A stretch of DNA of 64,000 bases from an uncultured Clostridia bacterium (GTDB taxonomy: Bacteria; Bacillota; Clostridia; Oscillospirales; Acutalibacteraceae): contig CALAEV010000025.1 of assembly GCA_937892525.1 (NCBI GenBank), forward strand, positions 73,293-137,292. The letters run 5' to 3'. Under the pieces are notes generated by a model. That model was given only the letters and a program-made list of their open reading frames with translations. It had not been told where the DNA came from and did no database searches. Positions 49,652 to 57,075 of the stretch are shown in pieces. The position numbers were made by a program, and so were the translations under genes. Within the stretch, counting starts at the first letter, position 1. Every line of letters begins with the position of its first letter.

Positions 49652-50220
49652 AGAAATTCGATATAAAAGAAATTCTTGTTCCAACTATTTCACTCTTTCT
49701 TATATGCACAGTTGTAACGCTTTTACTTGCAGTTACAAATTCGGTTACGGTTGATAGAATTGAACAATTGCGAATAGAAAAGGAAAACACATTAAAGATT
49801 GCTGTTCTTCCTGTTGCAAAAGAATTCTCTGACGCTAAAACAATTGCTCTTGATGGCAAAGAGTACAAGTATTACGAAGGTTATGATGATAACAAGAGTT
49901 TTGTAGGTTATGTTTTTTCTACATCAGCAAAAGGTTATGGTGGAGATATAGAAACAATGGTAGGTATAAAGGCTGACGGCACAGTTTCAGGTGTAGATTT
50001 TCTCTCTATTGAAGAAACGGTTGGTCTTGGTATGAATGCGAAGTCGGACGATTTTAAATCACAGTTTGTTGGTAAAAGTGGTGTAATTGGTGTAAACAAA
50101 AACACATCAAGCGACACTGAAATTCAGACACTTACAGGTGCTACAATAACATCAAAAGCAGTGACAGAAGCTGTTAATATTGCATTAGAACTTTTTGAGG
50201 AGGTGGGTAAGAATGGCTGA
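49648..50220 (+). CDS. rnfG: Rnf complex subunit G
   Basis: 190 residues, one N-terminal membrane segment and an extracytoplasmic FMN_bind domain. GYGGDIETMVGIKADGTV and TLTGATITSKAV are typical; the Thr in GATITS is the covalent FMN site used by ApbE. Overlaps rnfE, whose ribosome-binding site lies inside this gene. Confidence 0.94.
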   Translation: MKKFDIKEILVPTISLFLICTVVTLLLAVTNSVTVDRIEQLRIEKENTLKIAVLPVAKEFSDAKTIALDGKEYKYYEGYDDNKSFVGYVFSTSAKGYGGDIETMVGIKADGTVSGVDFLSIEETVGLGMNAKSDDFKSQFVGKSGVIGVNKNTSSDTEIQTLTGATITSKAVTEAVNIALELFEEVGKNG

Positions 50221-50914
50221 GAAAAAATCTTTAGCAAAAGAATTCTCTAAAGGTCTTATTAAAGAAAACCCTGTTTTAAGACTTGTGCTTGGCACTTGCC
50301 CTACTCTTGCAGTTTCAACATCTGTTGAAAGTGCGCTTGGTATGGGTCTTGCTGCAACAGCTGTTCTTGTGTGCTCAAATATTGTTATTTCAGCAATGCG
50401 AAAAGTAATTCCGTCAAAAGTTCGTATTCCTGCTTATATTGTTATTATTGCAGGGTTTGTTACATTAGTGCAGATGCTTGTAAAAGCATTTTTACCACAA
50501 ATTGACGAAATGCTTGGTGTTTACTTACCACTTATCGTTGTTAACTGTATTATTCTTGGCCGTGCAGAAGCATTTGCAAGTAAAAATACAGTTCTCTATT
50601 CAGCAGTTGACGGCGTAGGTATGGGTGTTGGCTTTACTGCAGCACTTTTACTTATGGGTGGTATCCGTGAACTTTTGGGCGCAGGCTCAATCGCAGGATT
50701 TACGGTATTCCCAGAAGCTGTTCCACCAATGATAATTTTTGTATTAGCTCCTGGTGGATTCTTCGTGTTCGGTATTTTAATTGCCCTTGCTAACAAGGTT
50801 GCAGAGCGCAACGGTAAGCCAAAAGCAGAGCTTAAGGGCTGTTCGGCTTGCCCAATGGCATCAACTTGCTCGCTTGTTGGCTCAAAAGACGCATGTAAGG
50901 AGGAAGTAAAATGA
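50213..50914 (+). CDS. rnfE: Rnf complex subunit E
   Basis: 233 residues, six membrane segments, NqrD/RnfE family. GLIKENPVLRLVLGTCPTLAVST and GMGVGFTAALLLMGGIREL are conserved segments. The C-terminal tail has CSACPMASTC, an unusual Cys-rich end. ATG 50213 has GAGGAGGTGGG; the open frame from 50195 is rejected. Confidence 0.93.
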   Translation: MAEKKSLAKEFSKGLIKENPVLRLVLGTCPTLAVSTSVESALGMGLAATAVLVCSNIVISAMRKVIPSKVRIPAYIVIIAGFVTLVQMLVKAFLPQIDEMLGVYLPLIVVNCIILGRAEAFASKNTVLYSAVDGVGMGVGFTAALLLMGGIRELLGAGSIAGFTVFPEAVPPMIIFVLAPGGFFVFGILIALANKVAERNGKPKAELKGCSACPMASTCSLVGSKDACKEEVK

Positions 50915-51501
50915 TTAAAGTATTTTTAGCAATTCTTCTTACAGGAATTTTAACCGATAACTTTATTCTCTCAAAGTTCTTGGGTATATGCCCATTCTTG
51001 GGAGTTTCTAAAAAAGTGAATACTGCAGTAGGTATGAGCGCAGCCGTTATTTTTGTTATGGTGCTTTCAACTGCAGTTACATACCCTATTAACACATTAC
51101 TCGTTAAAAACGATATGGAATATTTACAGACAATCGTATTTATTCTTGTAATTGCAGCCCTTGTTCAGCTTGTTGAAATCATACTTAAAAAGTATATGGT
51201 TTCGCTTTATAACTCATTAGGTATTTATCTTCCACTTATCACAACAAACTGCGCAGTTCTCGGTGTTGTTCTTCTTAATGTTGAAACAGGCTATGGATTT
51301 GGTGAATCAATCGTTTCATCTCTTGGCGCAGGTCTTGGATTTATGGTGGCTATGATTATGTTTGCAGGTGTCCGTGAGCGTCTTGAGGGTGCAGACATTC
51401 CTAAAAGCTTGCAGGGACTCCCAATTACACTCGTTTCAGCATCTCTTGTGTCAATGTCTTTCTTAGGCTTTACAGGACTTGTTGAAAACATCTTTAACTA
51501 A
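50911..51501 (+). CDS. rnfA: Rnf complex subunit A
   Basis: 196 residues, six membrane segments, NqrE/RnfA family. NFILSKFLGICPFLGVSKK and LPLITTNCAVLGV are the half-repeat motifs, each with a Cys that ligands the intramembrane [2Fe-2S] cluster shared with RnfE. Four-base overlap with rnfE. Confidence 0.94.
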   Translation: MIKVFLAILLTGILTDNFILSKFLGICPFLGVSKKVNTAVGMSAAVIFVMVLSTAVTYPINTLLVKNDMEYLQTIVFILVIAALVQLVEIILKKYMVSLYNSLGIYLPLITTNCAVLGVVLLNVETGYGFGESIVSSLGAGLGFMVAMIMFAGVRERLEGADIPKSLQGLPITLVSASLVSMSFLGFTGLVENIFN

Positions 51502-51513
51502 GGAGGGAATAAG

Positions 51514-52320
51514 ATGGATATTTTAACTGCTGTAATTATTGTAGCTGTAATCGGTCTTGTTCTCGGACTTGGTCTTGCAGTTGCATCAATCGTTTTTGCA
51601 GTGCCTAAAGATGAAAAAGCAGAAGCAATTCGTGAATGTCTTCCTGGTGCCAACTGTGGTGCTTGTGGTTTTTCAGGATGTGACGGTTATGCTAGCGCTC
51701 TCGCAAAAGGTGAAACTGAAAACACTGCTCTTTGCTCACCTGGTGGCAACGCAGTTTCAAAAGAAATTGCAGGACTTTTAGGTGTTGAAGCAGGTGAGGT
51801 TATGCCTGAGGCTGCCGTTGTGCTTTGTATGGGTCACAATGGTAATGCGAAACTTAAATATGATTATCAAGGTGTTGAAAGTTGTAGAATGGCATCACAA
51901 CTTTATGGTGGACCTAAGGAATGCGTTTACGGTTGTTTAGGTCTTGGTGATTGTGTTAAGGCTTGTCCTTATGAGGCAATTCATATTTGCGATGGTGTTG
52001 CAAGAATCAACCCTGTGCAGTGTCGTGCTTGTAAAATGTGTGTTAATACTTGCCCTAAAGGACTTATTGAAATGATGCCTTTACACCGTATTACTGCTGC
52101 CGTGCTTTGTAAAAATCACGACAAAGGTGCAATTACTCGTAAAGAATGCACATCAGGTTGTATTGGTTGTATGAAGTGTGTTAAGGCTTGTCAGTATGAT
52201 GCCGTTAAGGTTGAAAACTTTGTAGCACACGTTGATTATCAAAAGTGTATCGGCTGTGGTGAATGTCATAAGGTTTGTCCTGTTGGTGTTATTGATTTAG
52301 TCGATATGAAGAAGGTATAA
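51514..52320 (+). CDS. rnfB: Rnf complex subunit B
   Basis: 268 residues. N-terminal membrane anchor (about 5-28), the Fe-S motif CLPGANCGACGFSGC (near 46-60), then ferredoxin-type clusters CVKACP, CRACKMCVNTCP, CIGCMKCVKAC and CIGCGECHKVCP. RnfB accepts electrons from ferredoxin. Last gene of the rnfCDGEAB order; AAGGAGGG site upstream and a terminator 45 bases downstream. Confidence 0.94.
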   Translation: MDILTAVIIVAVIGLVLGLGLAVASIVFAVPKDEKAEAIRECLPGANCGACGFSGCDGYASALAKGETENTALCSPGGNAVSKEIAGLLGVEAGEVMPEAAVVLCMGHNGNAKLKYDYQGVESCRMASQLYGGPKECVYGCLGLGDCVKACPYEAIHICDGVARINPVQCRACKMCVNTCPKGLIEMMPLHRITAAVLCKNHDKGAITRKECTSGCIGCMKCVKACQYDAVKVENFVAHVDYQKCIGCGECHKVCPVGVIDLVDMKKV

Positions 52321-52364
52321 CAAAACTGCCTCACTAAGCGCAGAACAAAATATAAAAATAAAAC

Positions 52365-52408
52365 AAAAAAAGACGACCGTCCGTGTATCGTGGACAGTCG
52401 TCTTTTTA
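52365..52408 (+). terminator. Terminator of the rnf operon
   Basis: AAAAAGACGAC and GTCC pair with GGAC and GTCGTCTTTTT around GTGTATCGT; the T tract ends at 52407. Confidence 0.88.
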
Positions 52409-52441
52409 TTATATGAGAAAAAATTATTATGAACTGGTTTG

Positions 52442-52460
52442 TGACTTGATTTTCAAGTCA
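52442..52460. promoter_or_regulatory. Perfect short palindrome
   Basis: TGACTTGA-TTT-TCAAGTCA, eight pairs, between the rnf terminator and the long-stem element. Its purpose is unclear. Confidence 0.4.
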
Positions 52461-52470
52461 GTATATAAAA

Positions 52471-52567
52471 AATTTCTGTACGGTGGGAAATAGGGATTGG
52501 TGTTATACTTTATGAAAAAGGAAAGGGAAAATTTGTTGGGGATTGGAAAACCCACCGCACAGAAATT
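52471..52567 (-). ncRNA. Long-stem RNA element with 63-base loop
   Basis: AATTTCTGTACGGTGGG (52471-52487) pairs with CCCACCGCACAGAAATT (52551-52567): 17 pairs with one wobble. The loop repeats GGGATTGG twice. On the minus strand it follows the 36-codon gene and is itself followed by TTTTTTATATA, so it could end that transcript or act as a separate structured RNA. A simple terminator would not need a 63-base loop. Confidence 0.5.
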
Positions 52568-52599
52568 GTAAACAAACTAAAGGAAGATTTTGTTCAGCT

Positions 52600-52710
52600 T
52601 TATGCTGTGAAGCTCATTAACTGAACAAGTTTGAGCATTGATTTGAGTGAAAACTTTTCTTCAATTACTTCAGAAGCAAGTCTCATCTGCTCTTGTTCGG
52701 CATTAAACAC
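52600..52710 (-). CDS. Small 36-residue protein of unknown function
   Basis: GTG at 52710 opens 36 codons: MFNAEQEQMRLASEV, then IEEKFSLKSMLKLVQ and LMSFTA, amphipathic and slightly acidic at the N-terminus. An AAAGGAGG site lies ten bases upstream, and a consensus promoter lies about 35 bases before that. No Cys, so not a classical lantibiotic; no signal peptide is evident. The quality of promoter and ribosome-binding site argues that it is translated. Possible signalling peptide, small regulator or leader-type precursor; none can be chosen from sequence. Confidence 0.6.
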   Translation of the reverse strand: MFNAEQEQMRLASEVIEEKFSLKSMLKLVQLMSFTA

Positions 52711-52744
52711 TATGTTCGCGCCTCCTTTATTCTGTTGTGGCTAT

Positions 52745-52773
52745 ATAATAACACTAAAAAATCAAAAAGTCAA
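52745..52773 (-). promoter_or_regulatory. Promoter of the 36-codon gene
   Basis: Minus-strand TTGACT (52768-52773), 17-base spacer, TATTAT (52745-52750). Confidence 0.75.
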
Positions 52774-52779
52774 GTATTT

Positions 52780-52975
52780 TTGCACAACAAAATATTGAAT
52801 AGTTTGTGCAAAGTGCACAAACGCACGAAAAACACATATATTGACAATGGTGGCAAAACCAACTAATTGGAATGTGTGATTTTGTGCAAATTGCATAAAG
52901 CATAGGGTGATAAATTTAATGCATTGAAGTCAAAAAGAGTTAATTTATGTCTAAAAGTGCAAAAAGTTTGTGCAA
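52780..52975. promoter_or_regulatory. Cluster of TTTGTGCA boxes
   Basis: TTTGTGCA-AAG-TGCACAAA (52803-52821) is a perfect palindrome; TTTGTGCA-AAT-TGCATAAA (52881-52899) is a near copy; half sites occur at 52781-52787 (TGCACAA) and 52967-52974 (TTTGTGCA). They lie upstream of the small-gene promoter on one side and of the yhcH-type promoter on the other. The rest of the gap to 53006 is A/T-rich with no gene. Confidence 0.6.
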
Positions 52976-53006
52976 TTTTTTATAAAAATATTTGAAAAAA
53001 TTTAGT

Positions 53007-53035
53007 TTGACTTTTCAGAAACTCTTTGATATATT
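53007..53035 (+). promoter_or_regulatory. Promoter of the YhcH-family gene
   Basis: TTGACT (53007-53012), 17-base spacer, TATATT (53030-53035). Confidence 0.65.
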
Positions 53036-53052
53036 GTTTTCAGGTGATATTT

Positions 53053-53499
53053 ATGATTTTTGATACATTAAAAAACATTGATAACTATAAGGGATTAGGC
53101 AGGGTATATACTGCACTTAAATTTTTATCAGAAACTGATTTTGATAAAATGGATTTGGGCAGGTATGAATTAGACGGCGACAACATATACTATATGGTAC
53201 AGAGTTACAATACTGACCCTGAAAAAACTATTGCTGAGGCACACAAAAAATATATTGATATTCAGTTTATGGTAAAAGGTGAAGAACTTATCGGCGTTGC
53301 ACCTTTTGAAACGCAGAAAACTGAAACTGAAGCTTTACCGGAAAATGACGTGTGGTTTTACGAGTGCAAAACGGAATTTATTACTTTAATCGAGAATAGT
53401 TTTATGGTGTTGTATCCTAATGATTTACATTGTCCTGGAGTTGCAACAAATGGTAAAGCTCTCACTTGTAAAAAAGTGGTGGTAAAGGTAAAAGTCTAA
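53053..53499 (+). CDS. YhcH/YjgK/YiaL (DUF386) family protein
   Basis: 148 residues, a cupin-like sugar-handling family. The conserved segments are EAHKKYIDIQFMVKGEE (metal ligands), the FYEC-x-TEFITL strand and FMVLYPNDLHCPGVA with the final His ligand. Relatives include NanQ, an anomerase for N-acetylneuraminate, and the EbgC beta-galactosidase partner. There are no sialic-acid genes next to it. ATG 53053 has AGGTGAT; the open frame from 53026 has no such site. Confidence 0.88.
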   Translation: MIFDTLKNIDNYKGLGRVYTALKFLSETDFDKMDLGRYELDGDNIYYMVQSYNTDPEKTIAEAHKKYIDIQFMVKGEELIGVAPFETQKTETEALPENDVWFYECKTEFITLIENSFMVLYPNDLHCPGVATNGKALTCKKVVVKVKV

Positions 53500-53521
53500 C
53501 ACTATAATATATAGAAAAATG

Positions 53522-53549
53522 TTGACAAAAGCAAAAAATTTGCTATAAT
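53522..53549 (+). promoter_or_regulatory. Promoter of the T-box operon
   Basis: TTGACA (53522-53527), 16-base spacer, TATAAT (53544-53549). Confidence 0.85.
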
Positions 53550-53554
53550 ATCTA

Positions 53555-53773
53555 TCGAAGACTCGGCTTTTGTGGAAAGTCTGACAGGGAGAATGCGTCA
53601 CCGACTGAAAGCGCGTTTGAGATGAGTAGTAAGCTTGGGAACACTTCGAAGGCAATACTAATTAAATAATAAAAGAGGATTTGCTATGCAAATCAATGCG
53701 GGTGGCACCGCGGGTATTTTTATGAATTACTCGTCCCGGGAATATTTTACGTATTCCCGGGACGTATTTTTTT
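53555..53773 (+). promoter_or_regulatory. T-box riboswitch, probable tRNA(Asn) type
   Basis: The T-box sequence GCGGGTGGCACCGCGGG (53698-53714) is canonical. The terminator arms CGTCCCGGGAATA (53732-53744) and TATTCCCGGGACG (53752-53764) precede a T tract. The base of stem I pairs TCGAAG (53555-53560) with CTTCGA (53644-53649). By analogy with glyQS the specifier sits just before the 3' arm, followed by a purine: this reads AAC (53640-53642), an Asn codon. Uncharged tRNA would stabilise the antiterminator and switch on aspS-gatC, gatA and gatB. T-box identity is sure; the specifier is probable. Confidence 0.9.
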
Positions 53774-53802
53774 ACTCGGGATTAAAACAAGGAGGAAATA
53801 CT

Positions 53803-55881
53803 ATGTACAGAACTCTATTTTGTAACGACATCTGTGATAAGCACATCGGTCAGACTGTAGAACTTGCAGGTTGGGTTGATGTTGTTCGTGACCACGGTGG
53901 CGTTATCTTCGTTGACATTCGCGATTATACGGGTGTTACACAGGTTGTTATTCACGATGAAAATTTAGTTAAAAATGTAAACCGTGAAACTGTAATTTCA
54001 GTTAGTGGTATTGTTGAAAAACGCGACCCTGACACAGTAAATGAAAAAATTGCAACAGGTTATGTTGAGCTTGTGGCTGACAGTTTACAGATTTTAGGTA
54101 AGAGTAAAAATATGCTCCCATTTGATGTAAGAGCATCAAGACAGAGCAAAGACGAAGTTCGTCTTAAATATCGTTACCTTGACCTTCGTAATCCTAAAAA
54201 CCACGAAAATCTTGTAATCCGTTCAAAGATTATTCGTCATCTTAGAAATAAGATGGAAGAAAAGAATTTCCTTGATATGCAAACTCCGATTCTTACAGCA
54301 TCTTCTCCTGAGGGCGCTCGTGACTTCCTTGTTCCATCAAGAAAGCACCCTGGCAAATTCTATGCACTTCCACAAGCTCCACAGCAGTTCAAACAGCTCT
54401 TGATGGTGTCAGGATTTGACCGTTACTTCCAAGTTGCACCTTGCTTTAGAGATGAAGATGCTCGTGCAGACCGTTCACCTGGTGAATTCTATCAGCTTGA
54501 CTTTGAAATGGCATTTGCAACACAGGACGAAGTTTTAGAAGTTTGTGAAGATGTAATCTATGATACATTCACAACATTCTCAGATAAAAAGGTTACTCCA
54601 AGACCATTCCGTAGAATCACTTATGCAGATGCTATGATGACTTATGGTTCAGACAAACCTGACCTTAGAAACCCACTTGTTATCTGTGATTTGACAGACT
54701 TCTTTGCAGAAGTTAACTTCCCTGCATTCAAAGGTAAGCCTGTTCGTGGTATTGTTGCTAATTGTCAAGGTAAGTCAAAGAAATTCTTTGAAGATTCATT
54801 AAAGTATGCAACTTCAAATGAGGTAGGCCTTGGTGGTCTTGGTTATATCACACTCAAAGATGGCGTTTTTGCAGGTCCTATTGCTAAATTCTTAAGTGAT
54901 GCACAAAAGGTTGAAATTACAGAACTCACAGGCGTTAAAGAGGGCGAAACTCTGTTCTTTATCTGTGATGAAAAGAAAAATACAACAGAGAAAAAGGCAG
55001 GTATGATTCGTACTTGGCTTGCAGGCAAAGACCAGCTTGACTTGATTCGCGATGACGCATTTGAATTCTGTTTTGTTGTTGATTTCCCAATGTATGAAAA
55101 TGACGAAGAAACAGGGGAGACAATTTTCACTCACAACCCATTCTCAATGCCACAGGGTGGTATGGATGCACTTCTCACAAAAGACCCTACTGAAGTGCTC
55201 GCTTATCAGTATGACCTTGTTTGTAACGGTATAGAACTCGCATCAGGTGCTGTTCGTAACCACGATATTGACATTATGAAAAAGGCATTTGAAATTGCAG
55301 GTTATGACGAAGAAGAACTCAAAAACCGTTTCAATGCTTTATATACTGCATTCCAGTATGGCGCACCACCTCACGCAGGTATGGCACCTGGTATTGACCG
55401 TATGGTAATGCTTTTAACAGATGAAGAAAAAATTCTTGATGTTATTGCATTCCCTCTTAACGGTAATGCACAAGACTTGTTACTTGGCGCACCAAGTGAA
55501 GTTACAAATCAACAGCTTGAAGATGTTCATCTTCTTGGTAACGGTAGCGCTTTGGCACAACGTCAGGCATCAGTTGGTGGTACTTCAAAGAAAGCGACAG
55601 GCAAACGCTCAACTTTCTCAAATGCACAACAGCTTAACCAACTTTCTCTTACAGAAGATGAAGAGTCAGTTATGCAAGGTATTTTTAATGCTATGAAAGA
55701 TAGCGAAGAAAAACTCAAAACTATTGATACAGAAAATGTTGAAGAAATGGTACACGTAATGCCAATGGAAAACGTACTTCGTGAAGATGTTCGTATTCAG
55801 AATTTCTCAAGAGAATCTCTTCTTGAAGGCGCTCCTGAGCGTAGCGACGACAGTTGGCAAGTACCAAGACTTGTAAAGTGA
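53803..55881 (+). CDS. aspS: Aspartyl-tRNA synthetase fused to GatC
   Basis: 692 residues against about 590 for bacterial AspRS. Residues 1-590 are a full AspRS: anticodon domain (GWVDVVRDHGGVIF), motif 2 (FRDEDARADR), GAD insertion and motif 3 (GMAPGIDRMVML). His31 and the Gly of TGY are the residues seen in non-discriminating bacterial AspRS. A Gly/Ser/Gln/Lys linker (about 590-603) leads to a GatC domain (about 604-692): LNQLSLTEDEE, HVMPMENVLREDV, and LLEGAPERSDDSWQVPR. The product would load Asp on tRNA(Asp) and tRNA(Asn) and bring its own GatC to the amidotransferase. ATG 53803 follows GGAGGAAA. Confidence 0.9.
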   Translation: MYRTLFCNDICDKHIGQTVELAGWVDVVRDHGGVIFVDIRDYTGVTQVVIHDENLVKNVNRETVISVSGIVEKRDPDTVNEKIATGYVELVADSLQILGKSKNMLPFDVRASRQSKDEVRLKYRYLDLRNPKNHENLVIRSKIIRHLRNKMEEKNFLDMQTPILTASSPEGARDFLVPSRKHPGKFYALPQAPQQFKQLLMVSGFDRYFQVAPCFRDEDARADRSPGEFYQLDFEMAFATQDEVLEVCEDVIYDTFTTFSDKKVTPRPFRRITYADAMMTYGSDKPDLRNPLVICDLTDFFAEVNFPAFKGKPVRGIVANCQGKSKKFFEDSLKYATSNEVGLGGLGYITLKDGVFAGPIAKFLSDAQKVEITELTGVKEGETLFFICDEKKNTTEKKAGMIRTWLAGKDQLDLIRDDAFEFCFVVDFPMYENDEETGETIFTHNPFSMPQGGMDALLTKDPTEVLAYQYDLVCNGIELASGAVRNHDIDIMKKAFEIAGYDEEELKNRFNALYTAFQYGAPPHAGMAPGIDRMVMLLTDEEKILDVIAFPLNGNAQDLLLGAPSEVTNQQLEDVHLLGNGSALAQRQASVGGTSKKATGKRSTFSNAQQLNQLSLTEDEESVMQGIFNAMKDSEEKLKTIDTENVEEMVHVMPMENVLREDVRIQNFSRESLLEGAPERSDDSWQVPRLVK

Positions 55882-55892
55882 GGTGAATAGTA

Positions 55893-57074
55893 ATGAAATA
55901 TTATGCAACACAAATTAGTGAAAAAGGCAATATTGCAGTTGATGATACAATTCTTGTTAAAGATGTAGTTACAACTGCAGGTTCAAAAATCCTTGATGGT
56001 TTCAAGCCACTTTTTAGCGCAGAAGCAGTTACTCGTCTTGAGAATAAAGGCTACGTAGTTTCAGGTAAAACAAATGTTGGCGAATTCGGTCTTGACCTTG
56101 TTGGCGAATTTTCATACTATGCACCACAGGAAGAAAAACTCCACGGTAGTGCAGCAACTCTTGTTGCAAATGGCGAGGTTGAGGCAGCCCTGGGCGTAGA
56201 TATGAATGGCGCAACAAGACGTGCAGCAGCTCTTGCAGGAGTTGATTTCTTAAAACCAACTTACGGTACAGTTTCTCGTTATGGTGTGATTTCTTGTGCA
56301 GCATCAGGCGAACAGGTTGGCGTTTACGCAAAAGATGCTCAAAAAGTTGCCGAAATTATGAGCGTTATCGCAGGCCATGACGACAAAGATGGCACAAGTC
56401 TTAAAGATGAAACTTATGATTATACAATTGCTGATGTAAAAGGCAAAAAAGTTGCTCTTAACAAATATTTGCTCGATAAAGCAGATGATGCAACAAAAGC
56501 AAAAGTTCTCGCATTTGCAGATTCACTTCGTGCAAACGGTGTTGAAGTTGTTGAGATTTCTTGCGATATGGTTGAAATTGCAAATACTGCTTGGCAGATT
56601 CTTATGTGTGCAGAAACTTGTAACAATGTTTCTCGTTATGATGGTGTTAAATTTGGTCACCGTGCAAAAGAATACAAAAACATTGACGAATTATACGTAA
56701 ATACAAGAACAGAGGGCTTTAACTTCCTTACAAAAGCAGTTATTCTTTATGGCTCTGATGTTCTTTCTAAGAATCGTTATAAGGATTGTTTTGATAAATC
56801 ACTTCGCGTTCGTCGTGTAGTGGCAGAGGGACTCCAGAAAGCATTTGAAGAATTTGATGCAATTCTTACTCCTGCTTGCAGTAAGTCAGAATACGAAGCA
56901 TACGATGTTAAAGATGCATTCGGTAAAGTGTTCGCAGAAAGCGTGTTTACTGCAGTACCAAACCTTATTGGTATTCCTGCTCTCGTTACAAAGGGCGTTC
57001 AGCTTATGGGTAACCATTTCTCTGAATCTACACTTTTAAGTCTTGCAAACAGCGTTGAAAAGGAGGGCAAATAA
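55893..57074 (+). CDS. gatA: GatA-like amidotransferase subunit lacking catalytic serines
   Basis: 393 residues, about 90 shorter than GatA. It aligns with GatA from the catalytic-lysine segment (TILVKDVV, Lys23) to the C-terminus, with RYGVISCAASGEQVG and MCAETCNNVSRYDGVKFGHR well kept. Three things differ: the first 60 residues are absent; the GGSSGGS loop is replaced by EKLHGSA, putting Leu83 at the cis-Ser place; and the nucleophile motif SDTGGSIR reads VDMNGATR, with Ala107 (codon 56211-56213) for the nucleophilic Ser. The frame is intact, so this is not a sequencing break. Glutaminase activity should be lost (inference). GAGGTGA site; eleven bases after aspS. Confidence 0.85.
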   Translation: MKYYATQISEKGNIAVDDTILVKDVVTTAGSKILDGFKPLFSAEAVTRLENKGYVVSGKTNVGEFGLDLVGEFSYYAPQEEKLHGSAATLVANGEVEAALGVDMNGATRRAAALAGVDFLKPTYGTVSRYGVISCAASGEQVGVYAKDAQKVAEIMSVIAGHDDKDGTSLKDETYDYTIADVKGKKVALNKYLLDKADDATKAKVLAFADSLRANGVEVVEISCDMVEIANTAWQILMCAETCNNVSRYDGVKFGHRAKEYKNIDELYVNTRTEGFNFLTKAVILYGSDVLSKNRYKDCFDKSLRVRRVVAEGLQKAFEEFDAILTPACSKSEYEAYDVKDAFGKVFAESVFTAVPNLIGIPALVTKGVQLMGNHFSESTLLSLANSVEKEGK

Positions 57075-57075
57075 T

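Noticed and set aside
55893..57074. GatA considered as a frameshifted pseudogene
   Set aside because: The frame is continuous over 393 codons with normal codon use, a good ribosome-binding site and many conserved GatA segments on both sides of the altered motifs; degeneration is limited to catalytic loops and the N-terminus.
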